Assembly (NCBI GenBank): GCA_021767245.1
Contig: JAASTO010000031.1
Span: 1-18,344, forward strand
DNA: 18,344 nucleotides
Origin: Balneolaceae bacterium
GTDB taxonomy: Bacteria; Bacteroidota; Rhodothermia; Balneolales; Balneolaceae
Direction of reading: 5' to 3'
The notes below the pieces were generated by a model. It saw nothing but the letters and a program-made list of their open reading frames with translations. It was not told the origin of the DNA and did no database searches. This document shows, in pieces, positions 7,335-16,013 of the stretch. A program made the position numbers and the translations under genes. Numbering within the stretch: the first letter of the stretch is position 1; the number at the start of each line of letters is the position of its first letter.

Positions 7335-8210
7335 CTAATTCTTAAAAACTCTGACGTAATCCACCAGCATAGTGGCCTCAGTCAGGTTCGGGTCGACCCC
7401 ATTCCTGCTACTTCCATCACCGGTCTCTAAATCCCGATCACTCCCCCAGTTACCACCCATTGCCACATTCAGGATGATGAAAAAATCATCGTTAAACGGC
7501 CAGGTTTCTGGGGTTTTTGAGGATGGCTCATATACATAGAAGGCCTCATCATCCACCTTAAATGTGATACTTTCCGGAGTCCATTCTATTTCGTAAACAT
7601 GAAACTCATTACTAAAATCAGGAATATTGGTATGATCTAAATTTTGGGTATTCCCATAACTTGAAGGGGTGTGCAAAGAGCCATGTATCACTCCCGGATC
7701 TTTTCCTACATGCTCCATTATATCGATCTCGCCGGCAGAGGGCCAGCCAGCTGTTGAGATATCAGAACCTAACATCCAGATGGCGGGCCATGTGCCACTT
7801 CCCTCCGGAAGTTTCGCCCGTACTTTTACCGTCACATATTTGAATTCTTTTAAATCCTCTGTTTTGAGCCGCGCTGAAGTCCATTCTCCATTTTCCTTCA
7901 AAGCGTTTATAATCAAGTTTCCGTCCTCAACTCTTATATTTTTCGGATCGTCTGTGTAGTATTGCTCTTCGTTATTCCCCCACCCCCAGTCACCGTGACC
8001 AATATCATACGTCCAATTATCTGCACTCGGTGTACCGGTATCTGAGAATTCATCCGACCATATCAGATCTCCCGCCTGAAGCGTATCCGTAGGATCCGGT
8101 TCATTATAGTCGAAACTATCTACACTATTATCAGAAGTACAATTGACAATATTAGATAACAGTAGCAGAATAAATCCTAACAAACTCACTTTTTTAGGGG
8201 TTTTAAACAT
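7335..8210 (-). CDS. GH16 laminarinase-like endo-beta-1,3-glucanase lipoprotein
   Basis: A 291-residue family 16 glycoside hydrolase that cleaves internal beta-1,3 (or 1,3-1,4) glucan bonds with retention. The active-site signature GEIDIMEH is intact: E161 nucleophile, D163 helper and E166 acid/base. Typical laminarinase residues surround it (LIWSDEF, WGNNEEQYYTDD, WPAIWMLG, GWPSAGEIDIMEH, VHGSLHTP, FKVDDEAFY, FFIILNVAMGGNWG). The domain fills residues about 47-291, leaving only a 20-residue linker. The N-terminus has a hydrophobic stretch ending IVNC (C24), a lipobox with Asn at -1 that is less canonical than the neighbours'. A surface lipoprotein is likely but not certain. It is the last gene of the minus-strand polysaccharide locus, 68 bp after the PKD lipoprotein gene and behind a terminator hairpin, so its expression may differ from the upstream genes. 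Substrate specificity (laminarin versus mixed-linkage glucan) is inferred. Confidence 0.93.
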   Translation of the reverse strand: MFKTPKKVSLLGFILLLLSNIVNCTSDNSVDSFDYNEPDPTDTLQAGDLIWSDEFSDTGTPSADNWTYDIGHGDWGWGNNEEQYYTDDPKNIRVEDGNLIINALKENGEWTSARLKTEDLKEFKYVTVKVRAKLPEGSGTWPAIWMLGSDISTAGWPSAGEIDIMEHVGKDPGVIHGSLHTPSSYGNTQNLDHTNIPDFSNEFHVYEIEWTPESITFKVDDEAFYVYEPSSKTPETWPFNDDFFIILNVAMGGNWGSDRDLETGDGSSRNGVDPNLTEATMLVDYVRVFKN

Positions 8211-8229
8211 TAGATTATTTTTTAGATAT

Positions 8230-8261
8230 AAAAAAAGGAAGAGAGTTTGACTCCCTTCCTT
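8230..8261 (-). terminator. Intrinsic terminator between PKD lipoprotein and GH16 genes
   Basis: Read on the minus strand, the arm at 8261-8250 (AAGGAAGGGAGT) pairs with the arm at 8246-8235 (ACTCTCTTCCTT) over 12 positions with a single G-T wobble, and a 3-nt loop. It is followed by a run of T (A-run at 8230-8236 on the plus strand). This is a textbook Rho-independent terminator. It lies 18 bp after the PKD-protein stop and 20 bp before the GH16 start, so it would attenuate read-through or protect the 3' end of the upstream mRNA. Confidence 0.85.
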
Positions 8262-8278
8262 AATAGTGGTTAAGAATA

Positions 8279-9724
8279 TTACTGAGCGGCCGTAAATTCG
8301 ATATCATCCAGGAAGAAAATGCCCGGCATACCATGAGCCTCTCCCCCAACTTGAATGATGATCTTATCATAGATATCAGAATCACTCCACCCGCTGAAGT
8401 CAAATTCTAATTCCACCCACTTGTCAGTTTCAGCCACCGGTTGAATAATTGCAGCCTGATTTGTCCACGGTTCCGGGTTCTTGGTATCATGCAATTTAAC
8501 TTCCACTTGCTTTGTAAGTTGTTTAGTCGGAGACCAATCCGGAGCATTTGGATCTACGGTATCATAATCGTTATACGAAGGCATATAAACCTTAAGGCGA
8601 ACTAAACTTCTTTCATTCAAATTGATATTGTACTCCAGATCGGTGTACACGTTATCATACTGTGAGAGGTTCTTCACATATTTAGCAACCTTAGCAGATT
8701 CATTTACCGGTACAGGTGCCGGGTTATCATAGTTTTCATTGAATTCTGCAACTTCGACAGCTGTCCAAACTATATTTCCTTCCTCATCAAAATTATCATA
8801 AAGTTCTTCTGATGTATATGGTAATTCAGGTTCCTCAACTACAGGATGAGTATAGCCTTCAGGGATCAATGTATGATACCATGCTAATCCTTCAACCGGA
8901 TCCACAACTTTTAGTGTCATTGAGTTTTCTGTTAATTCGATAACTTCGTAAGTATTTGACCCATTGTAGAAACCAATAAATGTTGGATCTGAAACGGTCA
9001 ATCTAAGGTTCCCATTTTCACCCTCAGTCAATGTAAATGTTTGATTGTCTGGCGCTTCCCATGGAGCCATAAGATCTCCACCTGGTGCAGCTGTTGCATT
9101 TGCAAATGCATCCGGGTGAGAATCATTAATGAAGACATCTCCATTAGTTTCCATATCAAAACTAAACCCATCTAAGGCAAATGTATATCTATCATTATAC
9201 AAACCGGTTCCTGTTTTTTGTTCAGGTGTTGCAGCAAAATATTCAGGCCAGTTTCCATCACCTGGACCAACACCAAAGTGTCCGGCTTGAGTACTGTCTA
9301 CTACCCAGGTTTTCCCACCGGTATTATCGAAACCGCCTGTCAGCATATTAAGATTTGGATCATCCAGCATTGCCGGATTGGTTTCTGCAATAGTCACAGT
9401 ATCTGTGTTCATAGCCTGCCCGGATGGTGTAAAAATAGTTAGTGTAACTACATACTCACCTTGAACAGGGTACTCACCGATCACTTCATCGCCTTCTTTA
9501 GTTTGACCGTTTCCAAGATCCCATACAGCTCTGAAACTTTCAGAGGTGTTAGTAAATTGAATCACATTCGCATTGTCAGCTGTAGGCTCCATTTCAAAAG
9601 TCACACTTTCAGATGTTGGTGCCGGATCGAGTGATGGATCAGATGAAACCTGTGGTTCACATGCTACCAATCCAAACAGCAGCAGTACAGGTACAATCCA
9701 TTGTGTTTTTGTTAGTGTTTTCAT
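8279..9724 (-). CDS. PKD-domain surface glycan-binding lipoprotein (SusE/F-position protein)
   Basis: A 481-residue lipoprotein with signal peptide and clean lipobox LVAC (C22). Three modules can be seen. Residues about 40-113 form a PKD domain (VWDLGNGQTKEGDE, YPVQGEYVVTLTIFTPSG). Residues about 125-300 form a Trp/Gly-rich beta-sandwich-like module (GGKTWVVDSTQAGHFGVGPG, RYTFALDGFSF, SMTLKVVDP) common in proteins at this position of laminarin loci. Residues about 315-481 resemble a carbohydrate-binding jelly roll (YDNFDEEGN, SLVRLKVYMPSY, KWVELEFDFSGW, ending GIFFLDDIEF). No hydrolase signature is present, so binding and retention of glucan at the cell surface is the likely role. It sits 48 bp after susD-like, fitting co-transcription. 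Binding specificity is inferred from context only. Confidence 0.85.
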   Translation of the reverse strand: MKTLTKTQWIVPVLLLFGLVACEPQVSSDPSLDPAPTSESVTFEMEPTADNANVIQFTNTSESFRAVWDLGNGQTKEGDEVIGEYPVQGEYVVTLTIFTPSGQAMNTDTVTIAETNPAMLDDPNLNMLTGGFDNTGGKTWVVDSTQAGHFGVGPGDGNWPEYFAATPEQKTGTGLYNDRYTFALDGFSFDMETNGDVFINDSHPDAFANATAAPGGDLMAPWEAPDNQTFTLTEGENGNLRLTVSDPTFIGFYNGSNTYEVIELTENSMTLKVVDPVEGLAWYHTLIPEGYTHPVVEEPELPYTSEELYDNFDEEGNIVWTAVEVAEFNENYDNPAPVPVNESAKVAKYVKNLSQYDNVYTDLEYNINLNERSLVRLKVYMPSYNDYDTVDPNAPDWSPTKQLTKQVEVKLHDTKNPEPWTNQAAIIQPVAETDKWVELEFDFSGWSDSDIYDKIIIQVGGEAHGMPGIFFLDDIEFTAAQ

Positions 9725-9772
9725 AATGATGTTGGTTCAGTTATAAATATTCTTTAGTTGTCCGGATACGGA

Positions 9773-11356
9773 TCAGTTATAGCCGTTATTCTGTTGGAGT
9801 CCACCGTTAGAAATATCGATCTCACTTTGTGGGATCGGAAACAGACCTTCTTTGGTAGTATTGTAGGTGACTTCAAAGTCAGGTGCATCGCCCTGATATC
9901 CCGGCTTAACTTCTCCCTGAACGGTTATATGCTGTTCAGCTTCCTGCTGACCATATCGCTGAAGATCCCAGTAACGGTGGCCTTCAAGAGCTAATTCTAC
10001 CCTGCGTTCATGTTTGATGTTCTCCATGGTTGCAGGTACTGTTCCAAGCCCTACACGCAGGCGTACCCGGTTAAGGTAATTTTCTGCGGTTGTTGGATTG
10101 CTGTTTTTCAAGTGAAGTTCTGCCCCCATTAATAGTACATCAGAGAAACGAATAACGCGGTAGTTGTTACCCCAGTTGAGTTCCAACTGTCCATCTGATG
10201 GCTCATAGGACTTATGCGTGGTATATTTTTGGGTGTATTTACCTGTGTGCTGATAACCAACCGTTATTCCTTCATTAAACTCACTTTCAAAAAGAATGGT
10301 CGCTTCAAGTCTTGGATCATTTGGATCAAAGGCATCCACTAACTCATTGGTTACCGGAGAAAAACTCCAGCCTCTTTGGTAATCTTCATTTGCAGGCTCA
10401 TCCACACGTGGACCCTGCATTTGTGGTGCCATATTACCTTCGCCACCCTGAATGAAGCCCCAATCCCACCATGGTCTCGAGTCGGAATAGGCAATCTCAA
10501 ATATTGATTCATTACTGAATTCAAAATCAGGCTTGAAGTTATCTTCGTAGTTTTGCAACAAGTCATGCCCACTATGGTTGATCACGCTATCGATCATCGT
10601 GATGGCATAAGCTCTGTCAATAGTCAGTGAACCGGCATTAATATCCTGACCAAATACATCGGAATAATACAGATAAACCTTGGCTATCAACGCCTGTGCA
10701 GCCCACTTACTCACTCTGCCCTGTTCATTAGCCTGAATGGTTACCGGCAGATGCGGAATGGCTTCTGCAAGATCCTGAGCGATTTGAGCATAAACGTCGG
10801 CAGGAGCTGCCTGTGGTTGATTGTACTCATCCGGGTTATCTAAGGGTTCGGTGATAAGTGGTACGTTTTTAAAGAAACGAACCAGATCAAAGTAGAAATA
10901 AGCTCTCAGGAACTTAGCTTCGGCAATGGTGCGATCAAGAAATGCCTGATTGGCTTCAAGATCACCGATCTCGGCCAAATATTTATTAGCTCGATAAATA
11001 CCGGTGTAATACTTTTGCCACAATCCGTGTACTTCACCATTTGTAGTTCTGATATTGTGCTTGTCTACCTCTATAATGTTCGGTGCGTCGTTACGGCTGG
11101 CTCCTCCGGCATATACATCATCTGAAGCAATATCACTTAGCATTTCCGGCACGTGGAATCCAACTACGGTATTCCACTGCAGCACATCATAAATGGCCAC
11201 TAATGCCTCTTGTGCATCCTGTTCGGTTTGATAGAAATTAGATTCTACACGTTGGTCGAGTGGTTCTTCATCTAAGAAGCTGTCGCAGCTGCTGATAAAA
11301 ACAGTGGAAGCAACAATCAAGAACGCTGTTAAAGTCTTTAAGTATTTCATGGTCAT
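9773..11356 (-). CDS. SusD/RagB-family nutrient-binding outer-membrane lipoprotein
   Basis: A 527-residue SusD-like lipoprotein, the lid subunit that captures oligosaccharides above the SusC channel. The signal ends with the lipobox FISSC (C24), followed by DSFLDEEPLDQ, the typical SusD mature start. The N-terminal TPR-like region is clear (QEALVAIYDVLQ, WQKYYTGIYRANKYLAEIG, AEAKFLRAYFYFDLVRFFKNVPLI). The C-terminal RagB/SusD region has YRVIRFSDVLLMGAELHLK, AENYLNRVRLRVGL, IKHERRVELALEGHRYWDLQRYG and FPIPQSEID. Either of two close Met codons (11356 or 11350) may start translation; both keep the signal peptide. It follows the SusC-like gene by 25 bp and precedes the PKD lipoprotein gene, the classical susCD arrangement. 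The ligand is inferred to be beta-glucan oligosaccharide from the linked GH16 and GH3 enzymes. Confidence 0.95.
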   Translation of the reverse strand: MTMKYLKTLTAFLIVASTVFISSCDSFLDEEPLDQRVESNFYQTEQDAQEALVAIYDVLQWNTVVGFHVPEMLSDIASDDVYAGGASRNDAPNIIEVDKHNIRTTNGEVHGLWQKYYTGIYRANKYLAEIGDLEANQAFLDRTIAEAKFLRAYFYFDLVRFFKNVPLITEPLDNPDEYNQPQAAPADVYAQIAQDLAEAIPHLPVTIQANEQGRVSKWAAQALIAKVYLYYSDVFGQDINAGSLTIDRAYAITMIDSVINHSGHDLLQNYEDNFKPDFEFSNESIFEIAYSDSRPWWDWGFIQGGEGNMAPQMQGPRVDEPANEDYQRGWSFSPVTNELVDAFDPNDPRLEATILFESEFNEGITVGYQHTGKYTQKYTTHKSYEPSDGQLELNWGNNYRVIRFSDVLLMGAELHLKNSNPTTAENYLNRVRLRVGLGTVPATMENIKHERRVELALEGHRYWDLQRYGQQEAEQHITVQGEVKPGYQGDAPDFEVTYNTTKEGLFPIPQSEIDISNGGLQQNNGYN

Positions 11357-11381
11357 GAATGTTTATGGGTAGAAATATCTG

Positions 11382-14300
11382 TTAAAATGTTAGGTTGACA
11401 CCGAGTCGGAAACTGCGTGCCTGAGGATATACCCCCCGGTCAACTCCAACACTCAATGGTGAAGCAGAACCAATTTCCGGGTCAAATCCACTGTATCCTG
11501 TCAGCGTGAAAAGGTTATCAGCTGACACATAAATGCGTGCGTTCGAAAGTCTTAATCTATCCAGAATATCTTGTGACAGATTATATCCAACCTGAACATT
11601 TTTGACTCTCAGGTATGAACCGTCTTCTACGTACAGATCAGAGATCTTAGACCAGTTACCATTGGCATCGTTCCAGGTAAATCTTGGTAGTTCGTTAGAA
11701 GTACCGGGTCCCGTCCATCTTTCAAGGTATGATGCCGGCATGTTAGACATGGTCAGGTCATGACGACGGGTTGCATTGAAGATGTCGTTACCAAGAGTAC
11801 CTTGTAAGAATAAGGAAAGGTCGAATTGTTTGTAGTTAGCACCAAAGTTGGCACCAAAAGTCATATCCGGCGTAGGGTTACCGATCTGTGTTCGGTCTCC
11901 ATCATCGATCTGACCATTTCCATTCAGGTCTCTGAAGATCACATCACCGGGTTGAGCCTGCGGCTGAATTGGATCACCTTCTTGATTTACATAGTCATCC
12001 ACTTCCTGTTGGGTCTGGAAGATACCATCGGTTTCATAACCCCAGAAGTAACCAATTGGGAACCCTTCTTCAGCTCGGGTTACGATACCGTAAGTAGCAA
12101 AGCCGGTTCCGACTATTACTCCTTCAGCATTTCCGATATGAGTCACTTCGTTACTGTTAAAGGCGAAGTTCAGCCCTACATTATAATTGAACTCATTTGT
12201 GTAATCCCTGTAGTCGATGCTAAACTCAAAACCTTCATTTTGTACACTACCACCGTTTACGATCGGAGCATTGTTACCAACATGTCCTGGAATTGGAGCT
12301 CGTACTAACAGACCTTTGGTATCTTTTTGATAGTAGTCAGCAACCAGGATCAATCTATCCTGCCAGAAGCCTACATCCACACCAAAGTTAAGTTGCTCTG
12401 AAGTTTCCCATTTCAGATTCGGATTTGGAACACTGGATGGGATGGCACCGGTAGTGAACGTTTCGTTTGAACCGAATGAGTAACCATATCCTGTTGCTAT
12501 GGTTGATGTGTAAGCAAAATTACCGATGTTCTGGTTACCATTTTGGCCCCAAGAAGCTCTCAGCTTCAATAGGTTGATATCTTCCAAATCATCCATAAAA
12601 GATTCGTTACTCATCACCCAACCCAAAGAAACGGATGGAAATACTGCATAACGGTTATTTGAACCAAATTTTGAAGAACCATCAACTCTGAGAATACCTG
12701 TCAACAGATAGGTATCATCATAACTATAAGTTGCCCGTCCAAAATAAGAGAGGAGTTTTTCGTTGTAGGCTCCGCCGGTTGCACGCATTGATTCCTCATT
12801 AGAAGCCACATTCAGCCAGGCATTGGAAGGATCGGCCATCAATAGGTTAGACTTTGAACCGAAAAGGTCTTCAAAATGTACTTTTTGAGCAGATATACCC
12901 CCAAGCAGTGAAATATTATGATCACTGAAAGTATTCTGATAGCTAATGGTATTTTCCGAGTTCCACGTAAACCAGCGGGTTTCTGATTTACTTACTAAAG
13001 ACTCGCCGTTTGTCTGTGCTGCATTCAAGTAAAAAGTTGGCACATAATTATCTCCTTTCACAAAGGCTGCATCAATACCAAAACTGCTTTTGATAACCAG
13101 ATTTGGGATCGGCTCAAGTTCAGCAAACAGGTTATTTACCAGTTTGTCCACTTGGGTTTCACCATGTGTCACAGCTAATCTGGCAAGTGGGTTAACGATC
13201 TCCTGAGTTACATAGTCTGAGATGCCATAATACAAGCCATCTTCATTCCTTACAGCATTGCTTGGGTAACTTTGAAGGTCAGATTCATCTGTTTCGTAAA
13301 TAGGAGTCAGTGGATCCATGTTTAAGGCATTGCTTAATGGAGATCCCCACTCACTATTACTAAGTACTGCATTCCTGTTGATACGGCTATAATTCAAGCT
13401 GTTTCCGAATCTGAATACATCACTGACTTTGCTATCCAGCTTTAAGTTGAAAGTATTACGGTCAAACTGAGATTTCTCACCGCCAATAATTCCTTCTTGT
13501 GCGAAATAGGAAAAACCAGTTGAGTATTGTGTACGCTCATTACCACCAGAAATAGTGATCTGATGGTTGGTCATTGGAGCATTGTCATTAAAAACGGCAT
13601 CCTGCCAGTCTGTTCCACCTGTGACCTGAGGGTCAATTGGGAATGGCATACTTACTCCTGCGTAAGAAGCTCCCTCATTCATCATCACCATATACTGTCG
13701 TGCATCCAGCATGTTGATCTTTTTCCATGCGTTTTGGATACCTGTATATCCTTCGTATGTCACATTGGTTACGTCTGGTCGACCGGATTTTGTAGTGATC
13801 AGAACTACTCCATTGGCAGCCCTTGCACCGTAAATAGCGGCAGAAGCGGCATCCTTTAGAACCTGCATTGATTCAATCGAACCGGGATTTAAATAGTCAA
13901 TTCCACTGACTGGCATACCATCTACAACAAACAGAGGGTCTGCACTTCCTGTGGTACCGGCTCCACGAATCCGGATGGTCGGTGCCTCACCGGGCTGACC
14001 TGATTGATTAGCTACAAAAACACCGGCTGTTCGCCCCTGAAGAGCTTGTTCCACTCGAAGAACAGGTGTATCATCTATATTTTCTGAACTTATAGAGGAA
14101 ACCGATCCTGTGATTTCACTTCTTCTTTTGGTTCCATATCCAACCACGATCAGCTCGTCAGATTGCAGCACAGATGGACTCAAAGCTACATCTATGTAAT
14201 TTCTACCATCTATAGGAACTTCTCTGGCGCTAAACCCAAGAAACGAAAAAATCAAAGTATCCTGTGGTTCTGCGGTCAGGGTAAACGTACCATTCAAGTC

Positions 14301-14753
14301 AGTTGCAGTACCTCTTGAGGTTCCTTTGATCAAAATGTTTACGCCGGGAAGTGTCTCGCCATTTTCCGCATCAGTAACGCGTCCCCTTACCGTATCAGCT
14401 TCAACCTGAGAAATCGCTTCCATTTTAGATATAACATAAACCTGTTCACCGAGATGTTTGGAACTCAATCGGTAAGGTGTGAGAAGGGTTTCAAGTTTAT
14501 CGGTAAGGCTTCCCCGAAGCTCCATGCTTGGATGACTTTTGCCCTCTATAAGATCTGTTCTGTAAAAGAACACAACGTTGTAAGCGCTTTCCAAACTTTT
14601 TAAAGTTTTTTTCAGAGAAACCTGTTCAGCAGGCGCTGATTCGTATAGTTCACTGTTATTGTAAGCAAATTGCCCTTTTTGATCTGCCCAGGATGTCCCC
14701 ATACAGCAAAATGCAACTAATAAAACCAGCAGGGTGAATCTTTTAGCTTTCAT
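11382..14753 (-). CDS. SusC/RagA-family TonB-dependent receptor with N-terminal STN signalling domain
   Basis: An 1123-residue outer-membrane importer. Order of parts: signal peptide (MKAKRF... to SWA, about 23 residues); STN domain at about 43-110 (VSLKKTLKSLESAYNVVFFYRTDL... GEQVYVIS); carboxypeptidase-regulatory-like domain at about 121-194 (VRGRVTDAENGETLPGVNILIKGTSRG-type); a SusC-type TonB box region DELIVVGYG (199-207); plug at about 210-324 (LQGRTAGVFV, IRIRGAGT, DPLFVVDGMP, VLKDAASAAIYGARAANGVVLITTK); then the 22-strand barrel ending in Phe (FRLGVNLTF). The STN domain is the part that talks to a FecR protein in transducing receptors, and the fecR gene lies just 29 bp upstream, so signalling through the envelope is well supported. 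With SusD it would import glucan oligosaccharides using TonB energy. Confidence 0.96.
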   Translation of the reverse strand: MKAKRFTLLVLLVAFCCMGTSWADQKGQFAYNNSELYESAPAEQVSLKKTLKSLESAYNVVFFYRTDLIEGKSHPSMELRGSLTDKLETLLTPYRLSSKHLGEQVYVISKMEAISQVEADTVRGRVTDAENGETLPGVNILIKGTSRGTATDLNGTFTLTAEPQDTLIFSFLGFSAREVPIDGRNYIDVALSPSVLQSDELIVVGYGTKRRSEITGSVSSISSENIDDTPVLRVEQALQGRTAGVFVANQSGQPGEAPTIRIRGAGTTGSADPLFVVDGMPVSGIDYLNPGSIESMQVLKDAASAAIYGARAANGVVLITTKSGRPDVTNVTYEGYTGIQNAWKKINMLDARQYMVMMNEGASYAGVSMPFPIDPQVTGGTDWQDAVFNDNAPMTNHQITISGGNERTQYSTGFSYFAQEGIIGGEKSQFDRNTFNLKLDSKVSDVFRFGNSLNYSRINRNAVLSNSEWGSPLSNALNMDPLTPIYETDESDLQSYPSNAVRNEDGLYYGISDYVTQEIVNPLARLAVTHGETQVDKLVNNLFAELEPIPNLVIKSSFGIDAAFVKGDNYVPTFYLNAAQTNGESLVSKSETRWFTWNSENTISYQNTFSDHNISLLGGISAQKVHFEDLFGSKSNLLMADPSNAWLNVASNEESMRATGGAYNEKLLSYFGRATYSYDDTYLLTGILRVDGSSKFGSNNRYAVFPSVSLGWVMSNESFMDDLEDINLLKLRASWGQNGNQNIGNFAYTSTIATGYGYSFGSNETFTTGAIPSSVPNPNLKWETSEQLNFGVDVGFWQDRLILVADYYQKDTKGLLVRAPIPGHVGNNAPIVNGGSVQNEGFEFSIDYRDYTNEFNYNVGLNFAFNSNEVTHIGNAEGVIVGTGFATYGIVTRAEEGFPIGYFWGYETDGIFQTQQEVDDYVNQEGDPIQPQAQPGDVIFRDLNGNGQIDDGDRTQIGNPTPDMTFGANFGANYKQFDLSLFLQGTLGNDIFNATRRHDLTMSNMPASYLERWTGPGTSNELPRFTWNDANGNWSKISDLYVEDGSYLRVKNVQVGYNLSQDILDRLRLSNARIYVSADNLFTLTGYSGFDPEIGSASPLSVGVDRGVYPQARSFRLGVNLTF

Positions 14754-14782
14754 AATGTTACTGTTTGATGTTATATCTTCTA

Positions 14783-15862
14783 TTATTGTGATTCGTTTGT
14801 AACGGAATCACTTTGTTTAGTTTTGATAAAAACGGTTCGTTCTTTCTTTGAGACCTCCGCATCTAATACCTGTGCGAGACCCTCTAAAAGAAAATCTAAA
14901 TTCAGGTTCTCCAATCTGCCTGTTAAGCGTTGCTGGAGCAACTTATCATCTTCCACCTCTACATTCACATCGTATGTAAACTCGATCCTGTCGATGAGTT
15001 CATGAAGCGGAGTGTTATCAAGGATCAAAGTATCACCGGCCCAGGATGTGTAAGCCAGGGCATTTACAGTACTCACCTTGATCTGATCCAGCATATTGGA
15101 AAATTCTGCCAACTCTCCGGGATTCATTGTATAACTCATTCCCTTTCTGCCCTTAAATTCTGAGACATTTATTTTAACCTGTCCTTCACTCAGCACCACT
15201 CGGCTTCTGGATTTGGTCGTATTAACCGAGAAAACTGTCCCAAGAACTGAAACATCGCCATCAGTGGTGTGAACTATAAACTCTCTTTTTGAATCCGGGT
15301 TATTCGTAATGTTGAAAAGGGCTTCACCTTCCAGCCATACTTCCATAGTATCGGAATTAATGGATTTATCCGGCAGGCGCAGTTGTGAATTGGCATTAAG
15401 CACAATTTTTGATCCATCAGAATACTGAACCGAAGTCTTTTGTCCTGTTTCAGTATTCAGCGTTCTATACGTTACCGATGAGACCCGACTATATTCTGTT
15501 CCGTTGTTCTGTAGTAATGTATGTCGGGTAAAAAAACCAACAACTAATAAAATACTTGCCGCAACAGCGACTGCAGACCAAACACCAATACGGGAATGTT
15601 TTCTAACTTCCTTATAAGACCTGAATCGACTTTGTGAATCAATTCTCCACATTAAACGATCTAATTCGGCCTCTGTGTTTGGTAAGGGAAGGGATTGCGA
15701 GCCTTCTGCTAAAAGGTTCTCTGCTTTATTAATAAGGTCGGCATATTCCGACTTTTGCTTGGACCATGCAGTCCATTTTGCAAACTCCTCTGATGAAGCT
15801 TCTCCTCTTACAAAGCGAACAAACGATTCATCAAGTAATAATTCTGAGAGCTTGTCAGGCAT
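14783..15862 (-). CDS. FecR-family anti-sigma factor / transmembrane signal transducer
   Basis: A 359-residue FecR-type protein that holds the partner ECF sigma factor at the inner membrane and receives the signal from the receptor's STN domain. The N-terminal cytoplasmic part (residues 1-88, with LLDESFVRFVRGEASSEEFAKW and AELDRLMWRI) is the sigma-binding segment. One membrane helix is at about 91-111 (SRIGVWSAVAVAASILLVVGF). The FecR domain follows at about 135-230 (TGQKTSVQYSDGSKIVLNANSQLRLP, VWLEGEALFNI, VSVLGTVFSVN, VVLSEGQVKI). A C-terminal DUF4974/STN-like domain is at about 280-350 (LDNTPLHELIDRIEFTYDVNVEV, RLTGRLENLNLDFLLEGLAQVLDAEV). It is transcribed after the sigma gene (151-bp gap) and just before the SusC-like gene (29 bp). 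Confidence 0.95.
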   Translation of the reverse strand: MPDKLSELLLDESFVRFVRGEASSEEFAKWTAWSKQKSEYADLINKAENLLAEGSQSLPLPNTEAELDRLMWRIDSQSRFRSYKEVRKHSRIGVWSAVAVAASILLVVGFFTRHTLLQNNGTEYSRVSSVTYRTLNTETGQKTSVQYSDGSKIVLNANSQLRLPDKSINSDTMEVWLEGEALFNITNNPDSKREFIVHTTDGDVSVLGTVFSVNTTKSRSRVVLSEGQVKINVSEFKGRKGMSYTMNPGELAEFSNMLDQIKVSTVNALAYTSWAGDTLILDNTPLHELIDRIEFTYDVNVEVEDDKLLQQRLTGRLENLNLDFLLEGLAQVLDAEVSKKERTVFIKTKQSDSVTNESQ

Positions 15863-16013
15863 GTATAATTCTTAATTTTTTTGGTTACTCACGGTTATGT
15901 ACCCTTAAAGAGAAGTGCCGGCCGAAAACCTACTCTATTTTTATTAAGTTTTTTTTAAGAAAAAATACATACATGTATATGACTACGGCTCAGTCACTTA
16001 CGCCATTTAAACA
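15863..16013 (-). promoter_or_regulatory. Gap between sigma factor and FecR genes, possible internal promoter
   Basis: This 151-bp gap is long for a sigma/anti-sigma pair and is very AT-rich, with long A and T runs around 15940-15966. It contains a perfect 10-bp palindrome ATACATGTAT at 15969-15978. On the minus strand a TAGGTTTT octamer (bases about 15925-15932) resembles the phylum's TAnnTTTG -7 element, but no good -33 partner was found. A separate, perhaps sigma-dependent, promoter for fecR-susCD is possible but not shown. Confidence 0.3.

Noticed and set aside
11826..12308. 160-residue plus-strand reading frame inside the SusC-like gene
   Set aside because: Antisense to conserved barrel sequence of SusC; a long shadow frame.
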